DNA of 64,000 nucleotides from an uncultured Duncaniella sp. GTDB lineage: Bacteria > Bacteroidota > Bacteroidia > Bacteroidales > Muribaculaceae. How positions within the stretch are numbered: position 1 is the first letter of the stretch; the number at the start of each line of letters is the position of its first letter. This document shows, piece after piece, positions 42,575-50,655 of the stretch. Position numbers and translations under genes: made by a program. Where the stretch lies: positions 124,001 to 188,000 of the forward strand of contig NZ_CAJTMT010000002.1 of NCBI RefSeq assembly GCF_910577345.1, read 5' to 3'. Under the pieces are notes generated by a model. The model saw only the letters and a program-made list of their open reading frames with translations, searched no databases and was not told the DNA's origin.

Positions 42575-45175
42575 TTATTTTGCGGTTGTAACAAAGTTAC
42601 CCTCGGTTATGGCCTGGTTCATCCATGCGAGACGTTGCTCATAGACCGTTTTAAGATTGTCAATGATTTCAGGATATGTATTGAAATCTTCGTCGCCGGA
42701 GAATCCGGGACCCCATGAAATAATGGACGTACGGTTGAATGCAAGAGGCCATATAGCATGGTTCACTTCCCATGAGCGGATATTAGACTGTCCGGCCAAT
42801 TCGATTTCAGCGCTGACTTGCTGCAGATATGGGTAGATTGTTTTCCAACGTTCCTGAACTGCATTCCTGAAGGCCGCGTCCTTGAAGAGGAGAGGATACC
42901 ACATATATGGTCTGTCAGAGTCAGATGGTCTGTCAGAGAACGAGGTGGCTGGAGCGGAGTTTGAATATAACCATTCTGATGAGGAACGTGGCAGTTCACC
43001 GGCTCCATATCTGCTTTGCAATGATTTGCTTTTTGAAAGATTCGGGAAAGTAAGGTAGTCGAAATCCCAGACCGGACCTCCGCAAAGTTTTGAGTTTCCT
43101 CCATCCATGTAGAGGTAGACACTTTTAGGATGTTTGTATTCATCGTTAAGTGTTAATTCAAAGACTATCCATTGGTCTATTATGGAATTGATGTCGAGTT
43201 CTTGATATGCATCCGAGTAATTGCCGTTTACGATATTTGATTCAATACGGTTGATTTTGGTTTGGATTTGAGCCAGAATATCAGAAGAGACATCATCTTT
43301 AAGCATTACAGGAATTCCTCGTTTCGAGGTCACGAATTTGCAATTCTCATCATAATTGTCATCACATTCGATAAGGTAGCCGCAATTATTGAAATCCGCA
43401 GTTCCGGTGTCGGCAAGCACATCTTCGTATGCATCCTTTATATTCAGTCGGTTCGCATCTATCTTGATTTGTTCGCAGAGATAGTAGTTACCGACATGGC
43501 GTCCGTCAATTACGAGTTCGACGTTGGTTCCATGTACATTCCAAGGCATTCCTTGTCCGATGGCACCACTTTTTGACGCTGATTCCGTTGCGTGGGCGAT
43601 TGCAAAAGCTGTATGGTTACGCAACATTGAGTTGTCAATCCAGTTGGCAAGAAGTACCCAGCGTTTGTGTTTTGGCATGTCGCCGATAGCTTGTTTTTTA
43701 GTCAATTTAATCGCAAAGGGTTTCTTGGGAAAATTTTGAGTCGAATTGCCACGCAGACGCATTCCGCAGGTCTGTGCGGCCATGGTGTATTTACCGTTGA
43801 TGTCGTATATACTCATTGAGTCATCTTCTGCCCAGGAACTGTCTTTTGATCTGACTTTGACTCCACCAAACCACTTTGTCCAGGTTCCTGAAATTGAGGC
43901 GGATTGATTGATTACCACGACCGGAAGGCCTGTATTGGTGACTGTGACAGTGTATTCAGCTTTGTTACCGTCGGATGCCTCAAGTGTATATGTGACAGGT
44001 TTGGAGAAATCATGCGAAGTCACACCGGATTCCTGCTCTGCTCCCTCAACAGTAACTTTGATGCCTTCCGGAACCTTGAAAGTCGGGACAAGGTTGAAGT
44101 CGTAGAGATACGGAATCATCCCTGAGATGTCTTTCCCATTGATTGAAAGCACCTCAGTGGTCACGTCTTTTTCTGTTACGGATGCTCCACCGGAAACAGA
44201 TTCCAATTTCTTTGCAAGAATCTTGCCGTTGTTGGCGGCTACAGTGAATTCGAATGATTGCATCACGGGATCAGTGACTACCTGATTTTCCCAACCGAAT
44301 TTGTCGGATTCCGCATACATTTTGAGAGTAAGAGGGAATGTATAGATGTAGTCAGCTTGAAGTGCCGCTTTAGCTTTTGTTGTGAATGTAGCTATATGTT
44401 TGTCAGTCTTCACGTGCACTTTGAGCTCATCGCCTGCGAGGATGGCGGGGGCGCAGGTGAGATAACCGGTAAATGTTTTCCCGGCAGATAGTTTGGGGTT
44501 GGAAACCCATTCCATTTTGAGCTCATTGATGCCTTCAGTCGTGAAAACAGGATTGCCGCCCGGGGAGGTTACGTCAAAAGTAAAGTCTCCGCCAAGTGTT
44601 CTCCCTTCGGGAGCAGAGAGTGATATCCACTGTAGTTCTTCTTCGGCAAGCTCCGTCCCGGTTGCGTCGATGGTGAAACGTATGAGGGCAAAGAGGTGGG
44701 AGAATGAGAATTCATTTGAGGAACCGGCTTTGGGGATGCCTACCTTGTAGTCGCCTTCAAGAGCTCCGGTCAGATGGTCAAAGTGCTGGATGGCCGGGAG
44801 AGATCCTTTCAGGCTCGTAGGAGCCACGCCTGAGTTCGTTTCAGAATAAGGGTAATAGGCATAGAGAGGAACATCGTTGCCTGTCATCGTTCCGTTGAAG
44901 GAGCTTGTCGGAAGATTTTCTGTCGCGGTGTTCTCAAACAGAGCGTTGCGTGTGGAGCTGCCGTAGACGCCTAACATGTCTTCAGGCATCCATAGAATGC
45001 CTACTTCATTACCTGCGTAGGGCGTTTCATCCACACATGTACGGGAAACAGGCATGTCGAGTGTTGCAACAATGGTCTGTTCTGAGCCTTTCTGTTCTTT
45101 TTCAACATCGTCCGAACATCCTGTAGTGGAAACGCTAAGAAGGATGGCCGCTGTTGGATAGAGTAGTCTTTTCAT
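42575..45175 (-). CDS. Surface lipoprotein: fimbrillin-like domain fused to a CotH kinase
   Basis: 866 residues from the ATG at 45175 (a TTG two codons earlier is unlikely). Lipoprotein signal MKRLLYPTAAILLSVSTTGC (Cys20) followed by SDD. Residues ~35-300 are fimbrillin/Mfa-like (VYGSSTRNALFEN, LYAYYPYSETN, FSFSHLFALIRFT). A linker domain follows, then a CotH kinase from ~430: MRLRGNSTQNFPKKPFAIKL, LLANWIDNSMLRNHTAF, NDEYKHPKSVYLY and metal-binding GPVWDFD near residue 700. CotH enzymes are atypical kinases that phosphorylate secreted or coat proteins. It follows the PI-PLC-like gene by about 120 bases, with a hairpin between them. Confidence 0.85.
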   Translation of the reverse strand: MKRLLYPTAAILLSVSTTGCSDDVEKEQKGSEQTIVATLDMPVSRTCVDETPYAGNEVGILWMPEDMLGVYGSSTRNALFENTATENLPTSSFNGTMTGNDVPLYAYYPYSETNSGVAPTSLKGSLPAIQHFDHLTGALEGDYKVGIPKAGSSNEFSFSHLFALIRFTIDATGTELAEEELQWISLSAPEGRTLGGDFTFDVTSPGGNPVFTTEGINELKMEWVSNPKLSAGKTFTGYLTCAPAILAGDELKVHVKTDKHIATFTTKAKAALQADYIYTFPLTLKMYAESDKFGWENQVVTDPVMQSFEFTVAANNGKILAKKLESVSGGASVTEKDVTTEVLSINGKDISGMIPYLYDFNLVPTFKVPEGIKVTVEGAEQESGVTSHDFSKPVTYTLEASDGNKAEYTVTVTNTGLPVVVINQSASISGTWTKWFGGVKVRSKDSSWAEDDSMSIYDINGKYTMAAQTCGMRLRGNSTQNFPKKPFAIKLTKKQAIGDMPKHKRWVLLANWIDNSMLRNHTAFAIAHATESASKSGAIGQGMPWNVHGTNVELVIDGRHVGNYYLCEQIKIDANRLNIKDAYEDVLADTGTADFNNCGYLIECDDNYDENCKFVTSKRGIPVMLKDDVSSDILAQIQTKINRIESNIVNGNYSDAYQELDINSIIDQWIVFELTLNDEYKHPKSVYLYMDGGNSKLCGGPVWDFDYLTFPNLSKSKSLQSRYGAGELPRSSSEWLYSNSAPATSFSDRPSDSDRPYMWYPLLFKDAAFRNAVQERWKTIYPYLQQVSAEIELAGQSNIRSWEVNHAIWPLAFNRTSIISWGPGFSGDEDFNTYPEIIDNLKTVYEQRLAWMNQAITEGNFVTTAK

Positions 45176-45181
45176 ATTCAA

Positions 45182-45229
45182 GGTAAAAACCCTGTTACTG
45201 CCACATAAACAATATGGAGCAGTAACAGG
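45182..45229 (-). terminator. Intercistronic hairpin upstream of the CotH gene
   Basis: CCTGTTACTGC (45191-45201) and GCAGTAACAGG (45219-45229) form an 11-base stem, followed on the minus strand by GTTTTTACC only ten bases before the CotH start. It may be a partial terminator setting the ratio of the two proteins. Confidence 0.6.
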
Positions 45230-45294
45230 AATTGGTTGTAATAAAAAATAAAAATAATAATGTGATGTAGATTTAATGTAGAATCAAGAGCTGT

Positions 45295-47535
45295 TTAATC
45301 CCAGTCTGCGAGATTTCCGCCATCTTGGCGGGTGGCATTGTGGGGTGCAGATTGTTGGGTTGTGCCTCCGGTGCTTGTCTGCATGTGGAAGGCGTAGTTG
45401 TTCCACATGATGGCGTCGATGAGCTTTTGGTTAGATTCATCGGCGTTATTCATCATAATCATACCATAGGGCGATGTCTGACGTGAGGGATTGGTCAGTT
45501 GATTGTAAGTGTAGTCGTTAATTGTCGTGACATTGCTGGTGTTTGATCCGGTAGCCTGGTCATCACCTATAACCATATAGATCCAGACATTGTGTTTGCC
45601 CTCGGTGTAGTAATTGTAGCTGTTAAGCGCCATATTCTGCACGGCCTGCTGGGTAAGGGACAGTGTTGAACCCCATTCGTATTGAGTAGTAACCATTCGG
45701 CCAAATTCATAATAATACCAACGCATGGGGGCGTCTGCCAGTTTGGAGGCATCTTCTGTGAGGTTTGTGAGTGAGTTTCCGGAAATGTAATCGAACATAG
45801 GTTTTCCAAAAACAGCCTGGGTCATGCGGGGTTGATTATAGTAAGTGAGATTGGTCGTACTGCTTGGGGTCCACCAATAGGAATAGAGAATAGGAGCCTG
45901 TGTAACGGTGGATGCCTGAGTTTGGTTAAGCAGAATCGGGTCGGTTGCGTTGCAGTGTACAATAATTTTACCGGCAACATCACTAATTGTGGTATTGGCT
46001 GTGATATTCTGTTGAATGTTTGTGGCTGCGTTCACAACTTTGGCAATGTTGTCAGCTGCTGTAAGAGCATTAGTGATATTTTGGGTTTCTCCATGGAAGT
46101 TTGTAGCGATGTTGAGCACTACAAATTCATTGAAGTTTTCACCGTTGAATTTGTTTTTCTCCTCCTGAAGCCAAGTGTTGAGGTCACTCAAAAGCTTGGC
46201 TAAAGTAATGGAACCCGTGTTGTCGCCAACAGTGTTATCGATATCAGTGGTATTCCAAGCAACACTAACGTTGAAGGCGCGGATACCGGCTTCAAACTGC
46301 TCCTGCATACTCTTTGTCTGACAAATGCCGTTTGTGGCCGCCCAGGAGCCGGGGATAGAAAGTTCGGTGATGTATGTGTTTGGATCGATGTCCGACATCC
46401 AGTAGTTATAGTTGATGGTCACACCGGGCTGTTCGATTGCAGGGAGTTTGATTTTGTTAATTTGCTTCGGCTCGATGCTGTTGCTGGCAAGTTTCTTTAT
46501 ATAGTATCCTGCATTAGTGTAAACTTCAAGCTGGAGATTTTCCGGTTTGATAGTGGGGTCAGGTGCGATGAAGAACCGCACTGAGAGCTTCTCGCCTTTC
46601 TTGATGGTGACTGGCGAGCTGCTGGAGGTGTGCTCGGCATCGGAAGCATAGGTGGGTTTCACGATAACCATCTGAATCATGTCGGAACCTTCGGATATGG
46701 AGCCTACCATTTGACCTGTAGTGATATTATACTGGAAGGAACCGGTTATATTGGCGCCGTCTGTACTGCGGAGTATAATACGGTTGATGGTCATGCCGTC
46801 GCGGAAAGCCTGAATGGTGTTGGTTGTTGAAGGCGCAGAAACTGTGACATCGAGCACAGTGGCTATGGGCTCGAAGCCAAGGGTCACGGTTTCGGCGTAT
46901 GCCTGTGCGTTGTTATGTGCAATCATGAGGCAGTTCTGCATGTCGGGCTCTCCACGCCAGGTGGTCACTCCACCGTCGGTAATGGTGGTGAACTGCTTGG
47001 GCGACTGTCCGTTGCTGATGTTAGCGGTGGCAACGTAATTGCTGCCGCTCGTGGCAATATTGCTCCAACGCATGGACGGGAATAGAGCATAGAAATCAAA
47101 TTTCTCTTTGCCGGATTCATTATTGCCCCATTGCACACCGTAATCACCGGTCTTGTCAAGTGAGCCGGCTGTGTTGCTGCCACCGGTAGGTGTGGTGCTA
47201 CCTGTCCCATAGCCGTCAGTACCGATGGTTCCGGTGGTAGGGGTGATTTTATATTCAGCCTGATTGCGGCCAGCGGCGCAATCGGGTGAGAAAATAGTCA
47301 CGCGTTCATACACGGCGTTTTCCCAATTGAGATAGTTTCCCCACCAAAGTGTCTGGGAAGTGCCGTCGGAGGATTCGGGACCATACATTGTTCGGCTTGT
47401 CTTGCCGGTTCCTATTGCAAAGTTGACCTCATCATCTGCAGTGACAGGATTGGAGTTTGGCTCCTCATTTGAACAGGAGGCTAAACCTGCGATTGCTGCG
47501 ATAGACAGCAAGCTAAAAATCTTACTTATCTTCAT
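45295..47535 (-). CDS. Surface lipoprotein: fimbrillin-like domain fused to a degenerate PI-PLC X-like domain
   Basis: 746 residues; lipoprotein signal MKISKIFSLLSIAAIAGLASC (Cys21). Residues ~30-370 resemble the fimbrillin family (YALFPSMRWSN, EKLSVRFFIAPDPTIKPENLQ, KKLASNSIEPKQINKIKLP). From ~378 the sequence follows the phosphatidylinositol-specific phospholipase C X-domain (NYNYWMSDID, TYITELSIPGSWA, FEAGIRAFNVSVAW, FNEFVVLNIAT, GKIIVHCNA). In active enzymes the PG(S/T)H motif holds the catalytic His; here it is Trp398, and the FDIR motif is FNVS, so phospholipase activity is unlikely. It is probably a binding domain. Between the 66-residue peptide gene and the CotH gene. Confidence 0.8.
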   Translation of the reverse strand: MKISKIFSLLSIAAIAGLASCSNEEPNSNPVTADDEVNFAIGTGKTSRTMYGPESSDGTSQTLWWGNYLNWENAVYERVTIFSPDCAAGRNQAEYKITPTTGTIGTDGYGTGSTTPTGGSNTAGSLDKTGDYGVQWGNNESGKEKFDFYALFPSMRWSNIATSGSNYVATANISNGQSPKQFTTITDGGVTTWRGEPDMQNCLMIAHNNAQAYAETVTLGFEPIATVLDVTVSAPSTTNTIQAFRDGMTINRIILRSTDGANITGSFQYNITTGQMVGSISEGSDMIQMVIVKPTYASDAEHTSSSSPVTIKKGEKLSVRFFIAPDPTIKPENLQLEVYTNAGYYIKKLASNSIEPKQINKIKLPAIEQPGVTINYNYWMSDIDPNTYITELSIPGSWAATNGICQTKSMQEQFEAGIRAFNVSVAWNTTDIDNTVGDNTGSITLAKLLSDLNTWLQEEKNKFNGENFNEFVVLNIATNFHGETQNITNALTAADNIAKVVNAATNIQQNITANTTISDVAGKIIVHCNATDPILLNQTQASTVTQAPILYSYWWTPSSTTNLTYYNQPRMTQAVFGKPMFDYISGNSLTNLTEDASKLADAPMRWYYYEFGRMVTTQYEWGSTLSLTQQAVQNMALNSYNYYTEGKHNVWIYMVIGDDQATGSNTSNVTTINDYTYNQLTNPSRQTSPYGMIMMNNADESNQKLIDAIMWNNYAFHMQTSTGGTTQQSAPHNATRQDGGNLADWD

Positions 47536-47564
47536 TTTTACTGGTGTGTAGCGTTTGTCAGATA

Positions 47565-47765
47565 TTAGTTAATACCCATCGAATCCCAACTGTCTGCAGA
47601 GAAGTCGTTGGCAGTACTGCTGTTGATGGCCTGATCATTGATTGTTACATTTGTCTTCCCGTCTTGGTTCGTCAAGTCAATGGAGCCTCCGCAGATAGAA
47701 CTTTCAGTTTCTATCTGAGTGAGCCAAGTCTTGGGTGACTCGTATGGCCTTTTTCTTGTTTCCAT
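47565..47765 (-). CDS. Small Ser/Asn/Asp-rich peptide leading the fimbrillin cluster
   Basis: 66 residues, METRKRPYESP at the start, then a single CGG and a C-terminus rich in N, S, T and D (NSSTANDFSADSW). No signal peptide or membrane segment. It ends 29 bases before the fimbrillin/PI-PLC lipoprotein gene, so it is the first gene of that operon. Similar short peptides with a basic start and an acidic Trp-containing end often precede surface lipoprotein genes in Bacteroidales, to my recollection. Function unknown; a CotH substrate or a secreted peptide are open options. Confidence 0.6.
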   Translation of the reverse strand: METRKRPYESPKTWLTQIETESSICGGSIDLTNQDGKTNVTINDQAINSSTANDFSADSWDSMGIN

Positions 47766-47897
47766 AATTTTATTGAGTGAAGGTTATTATAATTTACTGT
47801 GTGAAGGTTTATAGTTTAAGCAACTTGTTGAATAATCCACATTTATAGCCAACTCTAAAACGAATTAGTAAAAAGTCAATATTCAAAGTTTAGTTTG

Positions 47898-47929
47898 CAA
47901 ATATATAAATAAAAATTTTACCCCCCCCC
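47898..47929 (-). promoter_or_regulatory. Promoter with a 9-base poly-G tract, possibly phase-variable
   Basis: -7 TATATTTG at 47898-47905 on the minus strand; the region where a -33 element should lie is occupied by a G9 run (47921-47929, C9 on the plus strand). Slippage would change promoter spacing. The remaining bases of 47766-48028 show nothing else. Confidence 0.5.
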
Positions 47930-48028
47930 GTTTTTGTTAACATAATTTAACTACTAATAACGCTTTTGTGGAGAATTAACAAAAAAATCCAGATTTCATG
48001 ACAGATTAAGAGCCATTGGGAAGTTGGT

Positions 48029-49012
48029 TTAAAGTAAGTTCTTGAAATTAAATATTATACTCTGTTGCGTTGGGATGGCGGACCAGGTGAAGAGGGTGGT
48101 CAGTTCGTCGAGGGTGAGAGGGGTTGGTGTCGGAGTGAGGTTGGCAAGGTGGGCTATGAGGCCGAGGAGTTGCTGGGGGGTGTGGTTGCGGCGCAGTTCC
48201 TCCATGCTCATGGAGAGGTCGCGTTTCGAGAGGCGTTGCATCCGTTCGTTGCAGATGAGAGGAAGATGGGCGTAAACGGGTGGTGTGAAGCCGAGCAGGC
48301 GGTAAAGGTAGAGTTGCTGGGCTGCCGAAAGGAGCAGGTCGGAACCTCTGACTATTTCTGTCACTCCCATTAGGGCATCGTCAACAACTACGGCCAGTTG
48401 ATAAGCCCATGCGCCGTCGGCACGTTGCAGCACGAAGTCGCCGCACTCACGGGTGAGATTGTAGCTCTGCGGCCCGAAGACGCGGTCGTTGAAGCTGATT
48501 TCCTCGTCGGGGACATAGAGGCGGGTGGCATGACGGTCGGTCGGGTCAGTCGTGCGTTTTCCGGTGGGGAAACCGGCAGGGCGGCAAGTGCCCTGATAGA
48601 TGATGCGTCCGTCGGTCTGATGCGGAGCCTGGGTTGACATTATGTCCGCGCGGGTGCAATAGCAAGGATATGTCAGACCGGTTTCCTTGAGCGTCTCAAG
48701 GTAGCGGGCATATATTTCTCCGCGCTGACTTTGACTGTAGGATCCGTTCGGTCCGAGATTGTCCACTCCTCCCTCGTCCCATGTAAGACCGAGCCACGCC
48801 AGGTCGTCCTCGATTTGGCGTGCATATTCCTGTCGTGAACGCTGGGGGTCGAGATCCTCGATGCGCAAAATCCACTTTCCACCGGCTTTCCGGACCGAGA
48901 GCCATGAAATGACGGCGGTGAAGATGTTGCCGAGGTGCATACGGCCTGTCGGCGAGGGGGCAAAACGCCCGGTGACTTTCTGTGGTGACGGATTGGTTGC
49001 TGTCGTTTTCAT
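48029..49012 (-). CDS. gluQ: Glutamyl-Q tRNA(Asp) synthetase
   Basis: 327 residues, much shorter than GltX because the anticodon-binding domain is missing. HIGH-type HLGN at 26-29 (RFAPSPTGRMHLGN), KMSKS-type RLSKRD near 265, and the zinc-site pattern CYCTRAD ... YQGTCR are present, as in GluQ-RS (YadB). The enzyme attaches glutamate to queuosine of tRNA(Asp). The C-terminal ~55 residues after KRD are short and partly low-complexity (NLTPTPTPLTL). A -7 box TAACTTTG at 49039-49046 lies close upstream. Monocistronic. Confidence 0.92.
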   Translation of the reverse strand: MKTTATNPSPQKVTGRFAPSPTGRMHLGNIFTAVISWLSVRKAGGKWILRIEDLDPQRSRQEYARQIEDDLAWLGLTWDEGGVDNLGPNGSYSQSQRGEIYARYLETLKETGLTYPCYCTRADIMSTQAPHQTDGRIIYQGTCRPAGFPTGKRTTDPTDRHATRLYVPDEEISFNDRVFGPQSYNLTRECGDFVLQRADGAWAYQLAVVVDDALMGVTEIVRGSDLLLSAAQQLYLYRLLGFTPPVYAHLPLICNERMQRLSKRDLSMSMEELRRNHTPQQLLGLIAHLANLTPTPTPLTLDELTTLFTWSAIPTQQSIIFNFKNLL

Positions 49013-49192
49013 TCTATCTGCATCTCATTTTTACATGACAAAGTTAGCCAATCCCCGCTAAATCGCATAAAATTTTCATGTCTCATGCAAGATTTCCGAA
49101 AAACAGGATTTATAAGGATAGAATCAGGATAATCCAAAGTTCGTATTCATTTTCAAACACTAATCTTATCACCAACAATCTTATCGACAACG

Positions 49193-49927
49193 ATGAAAAA
49201 AGTAAAAATTTTCGTGTCAGCCTTGGCTCTGTTTGCTTCGGCAATGGCGTTTCAATCATGCAATGATGACGACGATACAAATTGGGAACTCTACCGTCCG
49301 ACAGCCATAGTGACCGTATGCCCGACAGCAGAAGGCGGCTTCACGATGAACCTCGATGACAAGACCACGCTTCTCCCTTCCAATATGGAAAAATCGCCCT
49401 ACGGCGACAAGGAGGTCCGTGCGTTGGTCAATTATACTGAGGATAAGAAGCAGCAGCGCGAGACCCGGAGTGTGACAGTCAACTGGATAGACAGCATCCG
49501 CACAAAGCTCCCCGAACTCTATCTCGGCGAGGAGAATGATAAGAAATACGGCAATGACCCTGTCGAGATTGTGAAAGACTGGGTGACTGTCGCCGAGGAC
49601 GGTTATCTGACTTTGCGTGTCCGCACTCTCTGGGGCGACCGTCAGACTCCCCATTACCTCAATCTTCTCACCGGCATGAATCCCGACGATCCCTTTGAAC
49701 TCGAACTCCGCCACGATGCGAAGGGTGATGTCAACGGCCGTCCCGGCGATGCGCTGATTGCCTTCAATCTCAACAATCTTCCCCGGACAAACGGCTCGAC
49801 AGTCAAAATCAAACTCCACTGGAAGTCGTTCAGCGGCGAGAAATCGCAGGAGTTTGAGCTTGCATTGCGTCCTGCCGTTGTCGGTGACGACGACGCGAAG
49901 CTCATGCCGTCGGGCTATGTGAAATAG
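49193..49927 (+). CDS. NigD-like lipoprotein
   Basis: 244 residues. Lipoprotein signal MKKVKIFVSALALFASAMAF with QSC (Cys23) followed by NDDDD, the usual surface-export-type acidic tail. The rest is the two-domain NigD-like pattern: an OB-like N-terminal part (PTAIVTVCPTAEGGFTMNLD, LVNYTEDKKQQRETRSVTVN) and a beta-rich C-terminal part (YLTLRVRTLWGDRQTPHYLNLL). NigD was first seen in Bacteroides as a bacteriocin-immunity neighbour; the family function remains unclear. A terminator at 50009-50060 isolates it from the sigma factor gene. Confidence 0.85.
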   Translation: MKKVKIFVSALALFASAMAFQSCNDDDDTNWELYRPTAIVTVCPTAEGGFTMNLDDKTTLLPSNMEKSPYGDKEVRALVNYTEDKKQQRETRSVTVNWIDSIRTKLPELYLGEENDKKYGNDPVEIVKDWVTVAEDGYLTLRVRTLWGDRQTPHYLNLLTGMNPDDPFELELRHDAKGDVNGRPGDALIAFNLNNLPRTNGSTVKIKLHWKSFSGEKSQEFELALRPAVVGDDDAKLMPSGYVK

Positions 49928-50008
49928 CCGGTGTCACAGATATAATATCGAAGAATATCACGTTTTCATGTTAGACAGATGAACTAACATTCATTTCAGA
50001 CAGCGGAA

Positions 50009-50060
50009 GGGTGTGTCAGAGAATGTCACCGAACGATTTTTTTGACACACCCTGTTTTTT
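50009..50060 (+). terminator. Terminator after the NigD-like gene
   Basis: GGGTGTGTCA (50009-50018) pairs with TGACACACCC (50043-50052), followed by TGTTTTTT. Confidence 0.75.
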
Positions 50061-50072
50061 GCCTTCATCACC

Positions 50073-50648
50073 ATGCCGTCAACATCATCCGAGGGAACAA
50101 ATGTCAGCGAACGCGAACTGATGGATCTTGTCAGTTCCGGCGACCCTGCGGCCGGGAGAATGATATATCAGAGATATGTCAGGAATCTCGTGGCCGTATG
50201 TTCCCGCTATATCCTTAACGATGAGGATGTGAAGGATGTGTTACAGGAGAGTTTCATCCGGATTTTCGACTCTTTGCCCGCTTTCAGGTTCAGGGGCGAA
50301 GGTTCGTTGAGGGCATGGATGACGAAAGTCACTGTCAACGAGGCGTTGAAATTCATCCGTAATCACAGACGCATAGATTTCACCTCGCTTCCGCCCGGAG
50401 CGGCTGATTTGCCTGACGACGAACCGGAAATCGAATCCGTCCCGGCGGAGGTCATACACGACCTGATATGCCGCCTACCCGACGGCTACCGTATGATTTT
50501 CAACCTGTATGTCATCGAAGGGCGCAGCCACAAGGAAATAGCCGGGATGCTCGATATAAAGGAGAGCACATCAGCCTCGCAGCTACACCGCGCCAAGGCT
50601 ATGCTTGCCGACAGCATAAGGAAATACCAAAATTCTCTAATCCGATAA
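50073..50648 (+). CDS. ECF-type RNA polymerase sigma factor
   Basis: 191 residues. Region 2 runs about 28-95 (YILNDEDVKDVLQESFIRIF, WMTKVTVNEALKFIR) and region 4 about 130-180 (LPDGYRMIFNLYVIEGRSHK, then EIAGMLDIKESTSASQLHRAK). No region 1.1 or 3. It ends 7 bases before a gene with an anti-sigma-like N-terminus, so the pair probably acts as a sigma/anti-sigma switch responding to the envelope. Targets unknown. Confidence 0.93.
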   Translation: MPSTSSEGTNVSERELMDLVSSGDPAAGRMIYQRYVRNLVAVCSRYILNDEDVKDVLQESFIRIFDSLPAFRFRGEGSLRAWMTKVTVNEALKFIRNHRRIDFTSLPPGAADLPDDEPEIESVPAEVIHDLICRLPDGYRMIFNLYVIEGRSHKEIAGMLDIKESTSASQLHRAKAMLADSIRKYQNSLIR

Positions 50649-50655
50649 CATTATT

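Noticed and set aside
45295..47535. Active phosphatidylinositol phospholipase C
   Set aside because: The catalytic His position is Trp and the second motif is altered.
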